A program made the translations under genes and the position numbers. This document shows positions 34,291 to 45,960 of a stretch of 64,000 nt of DNA, one piece after another. The first letter of the stretch is position 1. Each line of letters opens with the position of its first letter. The notes under the pieces were generated by a model. The model was not told where the DNA came from, searched no databases, and saw nothing but the letters and a program-made list of their open reading frames with translations. This stretch comes from Gnetum montanum (lineage: Eukaryota > Streptophyta > Gnetopsida > Gnetales > Gnetaceae): positions 411,115 to 475,114 of the forward strand of contig MNCI01005567.1 in assembly GCA_015680685.1 (NCBI GenBank), written 5' to 3'.

Positions 34291-36049
34291 CTTCTTTTAT
34301 AGCCTTTTACTTCATAACCAAAATCATATAGCTAAAACTAAGCCTCAGTATAAATGATGCATAAATTTAGAAAAAAAAAACATTAAAACTTAAAAAAGCA
34401 TTAAAATTTTAAAAAATGCATATAGCCATAGTAAAAATATTTTTTAATAAAAAATAGTGAAGCCTTTTTTTTTCTTTAAAAAAAACATATTTAAAGCATA
34501 AGTTTTACATGAGAAACTATACATATCAATCACATCCATCCAAAATTCTTCCTTATTTACATAGCCATAACTAAGAAATTCATCAAAAATTTATAAAAGC
34601 TTAGGTTTCAATGATTTCACCATGGAAGGGTTTTTGAAATCACAAGCTTTGTAGCCATGACCATTACAACTAGAGATCCACAATCAAGTTTTACATGAGT
34701 TATCGAAGAATTTAGCCAAAACTTTAACCATCAACATTAACCTCCTTTTGTGCAAGGTTGGTAAAAAATTTGCCAAAATTTCATTTGAGCTTCAAATAAA
34801 GTGATTCCACCATCATTGGAAGCTTAAATTGAGTCCTATGTGTTCACACTTAGAAAAAATTTAAAACCCTTGCCATTTATTCAAAAAAATTTGTCAACTT
34901 AGACGAAATTCTGAAAATGGCACAAACCTTCTTTTGACATAAGCTTAATGAAAAATTCATTTTAAGTCCAGTCAAAATGATTCCATGTCTATTGGAAAGC
35001 TAAAGCTAATACCTACTTATCCATGCTAGAAATTAGCCAAAACTCTTTCTATATTCTTAGAAATAATTCGTGAACTTACATGATATTTCAAAAACATTAA
35101 GAAAACAACCATAACTCCATCAGTATTGATTCAAATTGAACAAGAAAAAATCTATTGGAAATCTTAAATGAAAAACTATGAACCCATATTATTAGATTCT
35201 AAAAACATTAGCTATTTTCTTAAGAAAAAAATACACAACTTTACTTGCTTTTTCCATGTAAAAAGATAAAATGTTAAAGCTCAACTTAACATAGCAAAAA
35301 AGCTGAAATGATCAATACCCATTAGAAAGCACACCAAAATAATGGGGTAAAAGTTTGTTGAAATTTAATTTTTATGAATAATTTGACCCAGATTTGAGAA
35401 AATGACCATACCCCCAAATTTTGAGAAAAAAGCATGAAAATAGTAGACTAGATTTTAAAAATTGAATCTATTAAGGCAAAAAAAATGGAAAAACCATGTA
35501 TCCATGTAGAAAAAGCTAAAATAAGAGGTGGTATTACCTTCTCTATCAATATAGATCTAAGAAAAATAGCCCCACATATGGTAAGAGAAATACTAGAAAA
35601 CCATAGAAAATTGCTGAAAAAAAGAGAGGCAAAAATAGGTAGAATTGCCTACCTTGGAGTGGTAATGGATGAGACTTCGATTGAAATAGGCTTGGGAACC
35701 TCCACAAATTTCCTAGCATGTTCATTTGCCTTCTATATCATTATATTTTAACTCTTTCCACCACGTTGTTTTGTCACCATGGTAGGTTCAATGTTGGGAG
35801 TAGTTTAGAATGAAGAAAAATGGGAGTTCAATGTTGGCAGTGAGAAGGATGGAAGGCTTCTGTGTTAAAGATAGATTACTTCTATGACAAAAATCTTTGC
35901 CAAAACTCTCCTCCAATGCATAGTTTACAACAATAATGATTATGATTGAAAATTTGCAAAATTCAACCATATAAACTACATCTAAAACCTAAACGCACAC
36001 CTTGAAACCTCAACTGCCAATTCAGTGCACCATAACTCTAAGTGCCCTA

Positions 36050-39000
36050 AAGTGTAAGGTGGAGGGAGGAAAGCCTCTTCAACACTAAGTTTGGGTGGGA
36101 AACACTTCACTTTTCAAAATTTTAAATTCTTGGATTATGGGTTGCACCTTGTGCCTTCTCTCTTAACCAAAAATCCTCATCAATGTTGATCTTTTTTTCA
36201 ATTTGGACACTTAAAACCATCTTGCAACCTTAACTCCCATGAATCCATGTTGGGGTTACTAGGCCCAGCATGGATCCATGGCTGCCATATCCCAAAAACA
36301 TAAAAACATAAACCTCTCACCTTTGTTAATAGCATAAATCTACCTTTTTCCTATTTTAAGCTCCCAAAAGGGGATTAGACATGAACAAATTGGGCAACTC
36401 GAGTTTCCACACTTGGGTAAATAGTAACTAGCATGGAGTAAAGGGTGAAGCACCTATTTCTACCCCCTAGTACCCATCTAGCCTAAGTTTAACCTTGAAG
36501 TGGGTCCTACATGACCTAAAACCCCTTTGAGCATCTCCAACGACATCAAAACCTCACCAAATCAAGTCAAAACTAGTCGAAACCTTGGGATTTGGTGTTT
36601 CCATGTTGGGGGAGGCTTCATCCATGTTGAGCATCTCATCCATAGCATGGAAGGATAGGTGAAAGCCAAAATGACCTAAATTAACTACCTTATGACCATC
36701 TCTCAAATCCTAGTGACCCTTAGACCTTGTTGGAACCATCTAGAGCTTCTGGATGCCTTGAAAGTAGTTAAATATGGCATAAAAATATGTTCACCCCCTC
36801 ATCCACACTAGGGCCATCATGCACAACATGGAGGAAAGGGGGAAGAATACATGAGTTGCTTAGAAGCCTCCAAACTAGTGGAACTTGATACCAAATATTG
36901 ACCATCAAAATCGACAACACCTGAGGCTAACATGCATGGTCAATTAGCTGTTAATTTGGCCTAGATCTAACTTTATTGGTTGGGAGAGACCTCTTCCACA
37001 TTGAGCATCCTATTCCTAGCATGGATGAAATGGGGAAAGCCAAAACTATTGAAATTTTCATGTAGTTTAGCTTGTAGAAGAAACCCCATCCTTTTGAAGG
37101 CCATTAGACTTTAGAAAGTACCCAATGATGAATAAAAATCCTTTCCCCCTAATTTTCCATGCTGAGCCTTCCACCCTCACCATGGTTGAAAAGGGGGAAG
37201 CCTAAAAACCCTCTCATAGCCTTCAAAATGACCAAATTTTGATCTTAGACATGATTGCCAATACTAGCAACCTTGTAGATACTCATGCATAGCTTGATTT
37301 GATCATAATAGCTAAAAAACTCTTACCCCCAATCTTCCATGCTAAGCATGGAAACCCTAGCATGAAAAATGGGGGGAGGGAAAAATCCAAAAAACTACTT
37401 AATAACCCTTGAAATAACCAAATTTTGACATTGGATGTTAACAATCAATACTAGATACCTTAGAAGCCTACATGCATAGCTAGAAATGATAGAAAATAGC
37501 AAAAAGCATGGTTCCCTAGTTCCTCCATGCTGCCCAGCTTGGAAGAACTTTGGGGGAACTCAAAAATAGCCTCTAGAGATCTCAAATGAACACCAAAAGG
37601 TCCTATGTATGTCCCAGCACCATGTTTACACATCCTAAAACCCTTGCGATTGTCAAAATCAATCATAATTAGCTGGAAAGCCTTTTCCCATAATGTTTCA
37701 TGCTAAGCATGGAAGCCTCAGCATGGAAAAAGGGGGGAACATCAAAAACCACTCATCAACCTTTGAAATAACCAAGTTTTGATACTAAGTATTGGTATTC
37801 AACACTAGCAACCTTAGAGATGTATAGGCATGACTAGAAAGAAGGTAGAAAGTTAAAAAGTTGCTTCCCCCTAGTCTTCCACACCGAGCATACTACCCCC
37901 AACATGGAAAATAGGGGGAAGATCAAAAATCCTCTAGGATACCTTCAAATTGACCAAAATTAAGCTCAAACCCTAATCCTTGACCCTATTAGACCTAGAA
38001 GCACACATGCATGGTCAATTAAGGTAAAAACTAGCCTAGATATACTATTTATAGTTCTTTCATGCGAGGGGTCCCTTTTTCCATGGTAAGAATAGTATCC
38101 CTAGTGTGAAGACTCAAGGGGAAACTTGTTTGGAGCTCCTAAACATCTCAAAATAATATCAAATAACCTTACATTCACTCTAGAACCTTGGCAATAGTCA
38201 TCAAAGCCTTTAAACCTTAGGAGATTGATCCTAGATGGTCAAAAAGTGGTTTCCCCTAGTTTTCCATGCTACACCCCCAACTTAAGTGTGAAAAAAATGA
38301 TAAAGCTCAAAAAAAACTTGGGAGTACTCAAAACTACCAAGTTTTGACATGAAGACATTGCCCTTGGCCCTAGCAACTCTGAAAGGTAACATGCATAGTC
38401 AATCGTGACTCAAATTGGCATAGACATGGGATTCTTGCTTCATTCATAATGGAGGTGATCACTTCCATGCTAGGAAGCATTGGAAACAAGGGTGAAAAGG
38501 TGATTTTCTACTTTTGATGATAAGATAACACTCTTGGAAGCCAAAGATCTACGTTGGAGAAGCCTAGGACCTCACAGCCTTAAGATTTTGCTTGTTTGAT
38601 CTTGTTTTGACCTCTAAAATTCATTCCCCATTTTACAAATTGAAGTAACTTCCCTAGCATGGAAATATGGGAAAATTCCTTAAATACCCTTAAACAACCT
38701 CCAAATATGCTCAAAATTAGCTAGAAACTTCCGAAATCAAGGTCTATAGTCCTAGGGACCAGAAAGCTTGGTCCATGTGTTCTAAAATTATCCTAAATCC
38801 ATGAAACAAGTGTCCCCCCATTCTTCCATGCTAGGGATACTATGATTAGCATGGAAAAATGGGGAAAAGCCATTTTGACATGTTTCAACACTCAAAATTA
38901 AGTCAAACTACCTCAAAATGAAGCTAGAGGATACATAGCTTCCAAATCTAGGTTCCAGCTACTTATGTGACATCATTCGACTGAGGTTTTGGTTTTCCAT

Positions 39001-39250
39001 GTTGATACCCCTTTCTTCCATGCTGGCCAATGTGAAAACAATGGGAAAGGCTCCAGAACCTCCTTTTTAACATTTCCAAACCCTTAGAGTGTCCAATTTT
39101 GATGGATCTAACCCTATGCTTAGGAAGGTTCTGAAACCTCAACTTTGCATCTCTAAGCATCCCAAAACCTATTTTCCTTGGTTTCCATGCTAAAAGTCCC
39201 TATTTCCATGCTGAGCCCAACATGAAAGCCTCAAAACACTTGATTTTTAG
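36050..39250. repeat. Diverged tandem array (about 180-bp units) in element E
   Basis: Each unit has ACCAAATTTTGA-like, ACATGCATAG-like and CTTCCATGCTAAGCATGGAA-like blocks followed by a run of G. Anchor positions of the ACCAA block are 37231, 37417, 37592, 37771, 37953 and 38336, giving steps of 175-186 bp and one double step. Units outside 37200-38400 are more diverged. The inverted CCATGCT/AGCATGG part could form a hairpin. The array lies upstream of the antisense gene and downstream of nothing coding. The AGCATGG word is shared with E's LTR. Confidence 0.65.
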
Positions 39251-39915
39251 GTTCAAACAACCCAAAAATAGCCCTAACTAATGCTTGAACTCACATAATA
39301 GTCATGTCGCCTCAAAACATGGCCGGCTAAGGCCTAAAGTTAGAAAAACCTAATCATTTTTTATCTACGTTAGCCAAATTTTACCATATATGGCATATTT
39401 TAGTTGATTTTTACCTTATTACATAGTATTTTATCTTATTTTTGGACTTTTGTTGCATTGTTCATCTTTTTGACCTTTTATGACCTTTATATAGCCCTAT
39501 AGGTTCTTTATTTGCCTTATTATAGCCCTATTTACCTTTGTTCAGCCTTTGAATGGTATCAAATAGTAGGGTTTGATCTTCCTTGACCATTTTTTGACAT
39601 CATGTGACCATGGCCTACTAAGGCCTTAAACTACCATCATGGTCCAACAAGACTCTAAACTAGCATCATGGTGCACTAAGCCCTAAAATTGGAAAAATCA
39701 TGACCTTTGTTAACCATTTGTAGCCTTGATCCTTATACTTTACTTTGTTTGACCTTGGATCTAACCTTTATTTGGTTCTTATTGCACTTTGTTTTCTTGT
39801 TGTCATCCTATTGATGACCTTGGATCATCTTTTTTGCTTAGATTTGCATGTATTTGCATAATTTTTATAACATTTTAGCATTATTTATTCACTTTTACCT
39901 AGGTTTCACTTAATA
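39251..39915. other. Spacer between tandem array and pol of E
   Basis: No coding sequence. It holds boundary motifs at 39610-39700 (for example GGCCTTAAACTACCATCATG) and T-rich sequence with many CCTTT words. A GGCATGTAG at 39928-39936 just before pol resembles a 3' splice site. Confidence 0.5.
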
Positions 39916-39944
39916 TTATTTTGTTTGGCATGTAGGATCAAAGT

Positions 39945-41600
39945 ATGAGTACCTAGGAGCAAATTAGTTTACCTTTGGGTCTACATGAACCTCACGGTGA
40001 TGTTGAATGATGTATCAATCCTGATTGCCTAGATCTTGAGCCTAAGAGTTGTGTAGATCAAATACCCTCAATAGAAAAACCTTTAGAATGACCTGAAAAC
40101 CTCATCAAAACCCTTGACTTAGAGGCAAGTGACATAATTGAAGACTCTCTACTTAAGGTTCCTATCACAGCACACATTGATAAGGAGAAAACCCTTAAAC
40201 TAAGTTCCTCATTGAAGCCTTAATATAATCAAGACATTACCAAGGTCTTATAAAGAAACATTAAGGCCTTTGTCTTATCATATGAAGATATGCCAAGCCT
40301 AGACCCATGTTTGTTCTAGGACCACATCATACTAGATTCTAGCATTAGGCTAGTTAAGCAAAAAGTGTGCAAGATTAGACCTGATTTGGCCTTAGCAATT
40401 TGCAATGAGATCTCAAAGCTCTATCAAGCTAGTTTCATTGGGGTTTTCAACTATGTGGAATGGGTGTCCAACATAGTTGTAGTCCCCAATAAAAATGGGA
40501 GTATTTGTATTTGCATTGATTTTTGAGACCCAAATAAAGAAACTATCAAGCAAGACTTCCCATTGCCTAGTATTGATTAACTTATTGATACTATTGCCAG
40601 ACCTACCTTGTTGTCCTTTATGGATGGATTTTGAGGATATAACCAAATTAGGATGAATCCAGAGCACCAACTTAGATGACCCTTTGGAGTACCTTTTGCT
40701 ATACTATGATGTCCTTTGGTCTTAAGAATGCTAGATCAACCTATCAATGAACCATGACCCATATATTCAGTGATTACATGTTAAGTTTGCTCAATGATTA
40801 TGTAGACAATATTAAAGTAAATTCCAAAGTGGCCAATGACCATGATAATGAACTAGAACTTATGCTTAAATGATGCCTCAAATATAAGCTTAGACTCAAT
40901 CCTAAGAAATGTGTCTTCAATATCAAGACCAGTACGATAGTTGGCTTTGTAGTCTTCGAAGTAGGGATACATGTTAATCCTAATTAAGAACATATCTGAA
41001 TTAGTAGTGCCTACCAACCTTAAAATGCTTTGGGGATTACAAGGTAGATTACAATTTATTTGTAGGTTTATCACTAGTCTTATGGATAAGTTATAACCCA
41101 TGCAACACTTGATTAAGAAAGGGGTTCACTATGAGTGGACAACTTAATGCCAAGAGGCCTTTGAAAACTTGAAGCAAGAATTAACACAATTTCCTACACT
41201 CATCCTCTGCAAGAGGATAAACCATTTTACATTTACCTTTCCATCTTTGACACATCCATTTCCTCTTTGCTCTATCATAAATATGATGATGAGCAAAAAT
41301 ACCTGTATACTACCTTAGCCACATGTTAGTAGCCCATGAGACCCGATATACTGAAGTGGAGAAGTATTGTCTAGTGCTAGTCTTCTCCTTGAAGAAGTTG
41401 AGAGATTATGTCTTTAGAAGCCAAGTCAATTTCATTTTCAAACACAACATACTCAAAGCCATAACGACCAACATCTTCATTATGTCTTGCAATCCTCAAT
41501 GAAAGGTCATGCTATGGTCAACAACTTATGGTTTCACTTATTGATGACCAAGCAACCATAGATCCTAAATTTCTTGATTAACACATTGATAGAGGGTTAT
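39945..41600 (+). pseudogene. Reverse transcriptase and RNase H of element E, decayed
   Basis: It starts near 39945 (MST-EQISLPLGLHEPHG, matching MAMQSDLHLPLVLVGPHG in F at 61104). RT motifs are ICNEISKLYQAS (40405), VVVPNKNGSICICIDF (40475), DFPLPSID, LLSFMDGF-GYNQIRMNPEHQ (40610-40670) and the catalytic box NDYVDNIKV (40793-40820), where the second Asp is Asn. Then LRNVSSI, MQHLIKKGVHYEW (41100) and the retroviral RNase H region (41220-41500) with frameshifts. More stops than in F. Confidence 0.78.
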
Positions 41601-42440
41601 GAGGTAGTCATGCACTTTGATAGAGATTCAACCACCCATGAGGCCAGTGCTACTACCATCATAACATTCCCACATGGTGAAATTTGATCCTTCACTTATC
41701 ATTTTGAGTTCCCATGTACCAACAACATAGTGGAGTATGAAGGTTTGATCAAAGGAATGATGATAGTTGATGACCTAGGAGATAGGTTCTTAATGATCAA
41801 AGGTGATTTACAACTCATGGTTAACTAAGTAACCAAAGTCTATGCATGTAAAGCTAAACACTTATAATCATACTATGACCTAGGGAAATAGTTGTTACAA
41901 TAATTCATGGATATTGATATCCAATACATACCCCAAAATGAGAACATCATAGCTAATGCAATTGCAACATTAGCCCTTAGTGTGATGCTAGATGTATTTA
42001 GTAGGTTTCCCACTTGAAAGGAATGATGATAACTAATGACCTAGGAGATAGATGCTTAATGGTCAAAGGTGATTTACAACTCATGGTTAACTAAGTAACC
42101 GAAGTCTTAAAAACTTATAATCATACTATGACATAGGGAAATAGTTGTTACAAAAATTTATGGAAATTGATACCCAATGCATACCCCAAAATGAGAATGT
42201 CATAGCTAATTCCATTGCAACATTAGCCCTTAGTGTGATGCTAGATGTATTTATTAGGTTGTCCACTTTAACTATGGACTATGCTATTTCCATCATGCAA
42301 AATAATGAGGATACCTTTGTGGTCATCATTCATACTATTCCTACCAAGGAGTGGTATGATGATATCAAATTTTATCTTATAAACGATGAATCTTCACAAG
42401 GCCCTACTACTACTTAAAAGAACATTGTATGCAAGTGATT
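41600..42440 (+). pseudogene. Archaeal-type RNase H of element E, partly duplicated
   Basis: The second RNase H, typical of the Tat lineage. It has HFDRDSTT (first catalytic Asp kept), the NNIVEYEGLIKG patch (about 41728), KGDLQLMVN, VYACKAKHL and IIANAIATLALSV. A direct duplication with offset 266 bp (41751-42016 and 42017 to about 42260) repeats the C-terminal half and shifts the frame, since 266 is not a multiple of 3. It arose after insertion or at least after function was lost. Confidence 0.75.
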
Positions 42441-43600
42441 TAAGTAGTATGTCATCATGGATGATAACACATAATGTTGATGATCCTATGATGGCATACT
42501 CTTAAAGTGCTTAGGTAAAACTGAAGCTAGAATAATCCTAGAGGAGGTTCATGAGGGTGTTTGAGGAGGACATATAGGATGTAGAGCTATGGCCACTAAG
42601 ATTAGATGGTTAGACTACTATTGGCCCCATATGGAAAATGACTACTTGTAGAAGGTTAAGCAATGTGACACATGCCAATGATATAGCAACCTTATACATG
42701 TACCATCAACTAAGCTACACACCACCAAGATCACATGGTTGTTTCAACAATGGGGGTTGGATATCATTGGACCTATAATGCCTAAATCTTCAGTGGCACA
42801 TGGCTTCATCATCATCATAACTGAATACTTTACAAAGGGGGTTGAAGCTATTCTCCTAAGGAAGACTACATTTGAGGAAGTTTGCAAATTCATCCTAGAT
42901 AACATTCTAGCTCATTTTGACATACTCGTAACCATAGTTATAGATAATGGACCATAATTTAGTAGCCAAAAAATAAAATATTTTTGTCACAACCTAGGCA
43001 TTAAGCATTCTTTCTCATTGCCATATTACCCTCAAGATAATGGTCAAGCAAAAGTAAGTAATAAGGCCATCATCAACTTTCTCAAAAAGATGCACAACAA
43101 TAGCAAATGCAAGTGGCATGAGCAACTTGTCCATGCACTATGGGCATATAGAAAAACCTATTACATAGTAACTAGTATGACCCCTTATAGCTTGGTTTAT
43201 GATTTCAAAGCTATTTTACCTCTTAAATTCTAGGTGTTATTGCTCTAAGTAGCCTTAACCAACTTCATCAACAACAAGCATAATAAGGAGTTACAGATAA
43301 CAACCCTAGATTTAGTGGAGTAACGTGTGTAGGAACTTGCTCACATTGAGCACTATCAAGAGAAGAAAAAGTAGCAACATCACCATAACTTGACCATGCT
43401 TAAGATCAAAAAGGTGACCTGGTTCTCAAGGTCATCCATGAGCATGTAGACAAATTCTTAGCCAATTGGAAAGGATCCTTTCTTATCACCAGAGCCTATG
43501 GTAATGGTGCATTTAGAATAGTTGACATCAATAGAAAGGAGATGGCCAATCTAGTTAATCATTCCTATCTAAAGCCATACTACATGTAGCCAACAATCAC
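42440..43600 (+). pseudogene. Integrase of element E
   Basis: Zinc-binding region: EVHEGV then GGHIG, and CDTCQ at about 42668. Core: QQWGLDIIGPIMPKSSVAHG (first Asp, about 42755) in the clean frame 42739-42957, VIDNGP (second Asp, about 42946), and PYYPQDNGQAKVSNKA at 43021-43065. In the last, Lys stands where the catalytic Glu is expected. The clean frame 43018-43233 includes KWHEQLVHALWAYRKTYY. The C-terminal part to about 43600 ends with a conserved SHTTC-like close. It would insert the cDNA. Confidence 0.8.
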
Positions 43601-43624
43601 AAGCAAGAGAGCCTACTTTCAATA

Positions 43625-43839
43625 ATCTACTATGACCTTAAACTAGTAACATGGCTTGCTAGGGCATTAAACTAGTACCATGGCTTTCCATAGTCCTAAA
43701 CTAGCAACTTTGGTGACCTGGATGGCTTGATTCACATGTGGCCTGTATACATTATAGTGTTATAATATGTAGTGGTGTTTTGTATTCTTTGTCAGTGCCT
43801 CTCGGGTCAATCCTCTAGACACCAATAAAGAGGGACCAT
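43625..43839 (+). promoter_or_regulatory. 3' non-coding region and polypurine tract of E
   Basis: Three boundary motifs (GACCTTAAACTAGTAACATG at 43633 and two more decayed ones) are followed by AATAAAGAGGGACCAT directly before the 3' LTR at 43840. The purine-rich AATAAAGAGGGA would prime plus-strand synthesis. Confidence 0.6.
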
Positions 43840-45333
43840 TGAGATACCACAAAAATTTGCATGTTATAGCTAATTTTCATCATGTAGCTTTCTCCACATG
43901 AAACCCAAGGCAAAACTTCATTATAAATGTAAGATTCTAATCCATAGTGGGCAATTTCACATACTTTATACTTTTGGGACTAAAAAATCTCTCATAAGTG
44001 GTCAAAATCTCATTTCCAAAGTAAAAAAAAAAAAGTCACCTTGTATCTATATTTGGGCTTGGGAGGATCAAAATGCCATTTGGAATGCCAAAAAAAAAAG
44101 AGTAATTTGATGGGTTTTATGAGGGGATATACACTTTTCTATGCTAGAAACACATGCAAGAGGTAAATCTCACCTACCCCTAGTATAGAAGGATGGGAAT
44201 TTTGGAAACTTTCTCCCTTCAGTGTGGAGACTACATGCATTACCTAGAAACCTTCCCCCCTCAATGTGGAAGTTTTTCCCCAGCATGGAGTCTTCACCCC
44301 TAGTGTTGAAAATTGCATCCCCTAGTGTAGAAGCGACAATAGATAAATTTCAACACTTCATGCACTCTAACGTTGACTAGCCACTTCAACAAGCATGGTG
44401 GAAAGCTTAGTATGGAAGATTTATCTCTAGTGTGGAAGGTGTGCCTTAGTTACTATTTATAGTAAACAGAATGGTCATGGGGGAATATTCTTACTATGTA
44501 TAGTAACCCCCCAAATTTGAGCATCCATCTCATTAGAATGAGGCAAAATTTGGTAGTCATTTTTCAGTTAAATCATAGCCATTTTGCAACCCCATTCATT
44601 GCCCAAACCTATAAAAACTAGCCTCAAACACCATTTACAGGTTAAGCACATTACACTTTTAGCAATTTTAAAGTTCTACACTTGGGGTATTTTCAAGCAC
44701 TCAAGAGTTTTTGCAAGTTTCCACACTTATTTTCTCCTGAATCCAACATAGAAACTCTATGACCTTGTGACTTTGCAATATCCCTTTGAGATTTGTAAAC
44801 TTTCAAGTTTTACATTGTGCTCCTAGTATTCCCAACTCCAAACGTAGAGAACTTAGGTAGCTTGGACTTTTCACAGTTCTCAACTCCCATCATAGCTAAC
44901 TTATAGATCTAAGATTGCAACAGAGGAGGTTTGAAAGAATCAAGAGTGGCTTAGTACTCAGATCATGGAGTAAATTACATTGACTTCAATGGGCTTTGAA
45001 CTCCTACAACAGTGAAACCCCTCCACCCCTTTGCTTTCATAGGCATTTTTTTGTACACATTTCTGAATCTTATTCTTTATTTTTTAAATAAAGTTTTAAA
45101 TTTTTATTATGTGTGCAATCTGCATTTGCCTTTTTTTTTAGATCTATAATTTTTGCATTGTATTTTTGCAATTTGTTCACTTTTCATTTCATATGTCTCT
45201 GGTTGCTCTACCGAATTAGCCAGGATGCCCTGAATTTCATTTTTTCTAGAGGCCCTAGGGATTTGTAGGCTAAGGAACTACTATGCACTAAATCTCCTTC
45301 AATTTTTTCCAACAATAAAAATTTTCGATCACA
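43840..45333 (+). repeat. 3' LTR of element E
   Basis: 1494 bp, TGAGATACCAC...GATCACA, followed by ATAAT. It has AGCATGGA motifs at 44190-44420 and a TATA box at 44610-44618. It aligns with 25056-26567. Confidence 0.85.
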
Positions 45334-45338
45334 ATAAT

Positions 45339-45960
45339 AGGACTTGCTAATTATCATGGGGAGAGCATGGCTTAACATAATTGATGCAAAGCTAAGTATG
45401 AGGGATCTATCTATTGAGATCTTTAAAGAGGATAAGCACGGAGCCATACATACACAACGGATTCCATTCATTATAGCTGAAAGTAAAGGGTGTAATCATG
45501 AACTGACATTCCAAACTATTAACACAGTCATCACACAAATCCACAACAAGTGTGTAGAACAACTGTGCACACAAGAGAGCATAGGAGCCACAAAACCAAA
45601 AGACACCTATGGCCACTAATTGAAAACAAAAAATTATCCAACCAATGCATGGAACAATCTAATCCACTTATTAACTTTCATTCTAAGAAGATGACTCTAA
45701 CTAAGGACCCAACAATGAAATTAACAACTCATAATCATACACCAAAAGGGAATGAAAATAGGGATTGAAATGACCAAAAATCAACTACCATCAAGATCAC
45801 ATGAAATAATAATAAGAAATTTAAATCAATAAAGATGGTAAGTGAACCACCTAGAGTGTATGATCTAGGAGATCTATGGAGCGTTTTTCAAATACTCACT
45901 CATGAGTTTAGTTGTGGGGCAGATTCCTTACTTTGATTCAAGAATTAATAAGTACTTTTC
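45339..45960 (+). pseudogene. Protease C-terminal part and conserved tail of element D
   Basis: Continuation of the protease cut at 25055: LLIIMGRAWLNIIDAKLSMR at 45347-45405, matching the closing motif of the C protease. A linker (45420-45770) and the tail GDLWSVFQILTHEFSCGAD then WF-NQQVLF (about 45870-45957) follow, matching B at 6500-6600. Several frame changes occur. No RT follows. Confidence 0.7.

Larger units (their letters stand above)
32178..35780 (-). pseudogene. Antisense multi-exon gene of element E (shortened)
   Basis: Gene of unknown function on the strand opposite to gag-pol. Exon 1 is 35780-35653: start MVTKQRGGKS, end TTPR, then a GTAGGC donor; 128 nt, phase 2. Exon 2 begins near 33998 with YLKSILIIVDLVGIL (F: MLKPILIILELVGVL). 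An acidic exon at about 33710-33605 (DALFNEELSS, PEEEEL) and the next at about 33525-33370 (KPWVETPDKVEFIHGM) match F exons 5 and 6. A coiled-coil exon (about 33260-32290, WKDDYAWIQEWSKK) and a last exon ending at 32178 (PPLPPHNATQQPPS, stop) follow. Exons 3 and 4 of F are missing, and tandem repeats occupy the spot. Several stops are present. Conservation with F supports a real protein gene; exact splice sites are approximate. Confidence 0.65.
25056..45333 (+). mobile_element. Element E: giant (20.3 kb) Tat-lineage retrotransposon with antisense gene
   Basis: LTRs at 25056-26567 and 43840-45333, with flanking ATAAG and ATAAT as probable target copies. Internal order: primer site, duplicated leader, gag, protease, accessory region (31740-39900) with an antisense gene and a tandem array, then RT, retroviral RNase H, archaeal-type RNase H, integrase, polypurine tract. 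Two RNase H domains mark the Tat lineage of Ty3/gypsy (established knowledge). Removing E rejoins the protease of D, which confirms the ends. It is much more decayed than F, its relative at 49376, and has several tandem duplications of its own. Confidence 0.85.

Noticed and set aside
36050-39250. Array considered as a CRISPR-like or centromeric satellite
   Set aside because: Units are diverged, have no spacer-repeat structure and lie inside one retroelement. The window is plant nuclear DNA.
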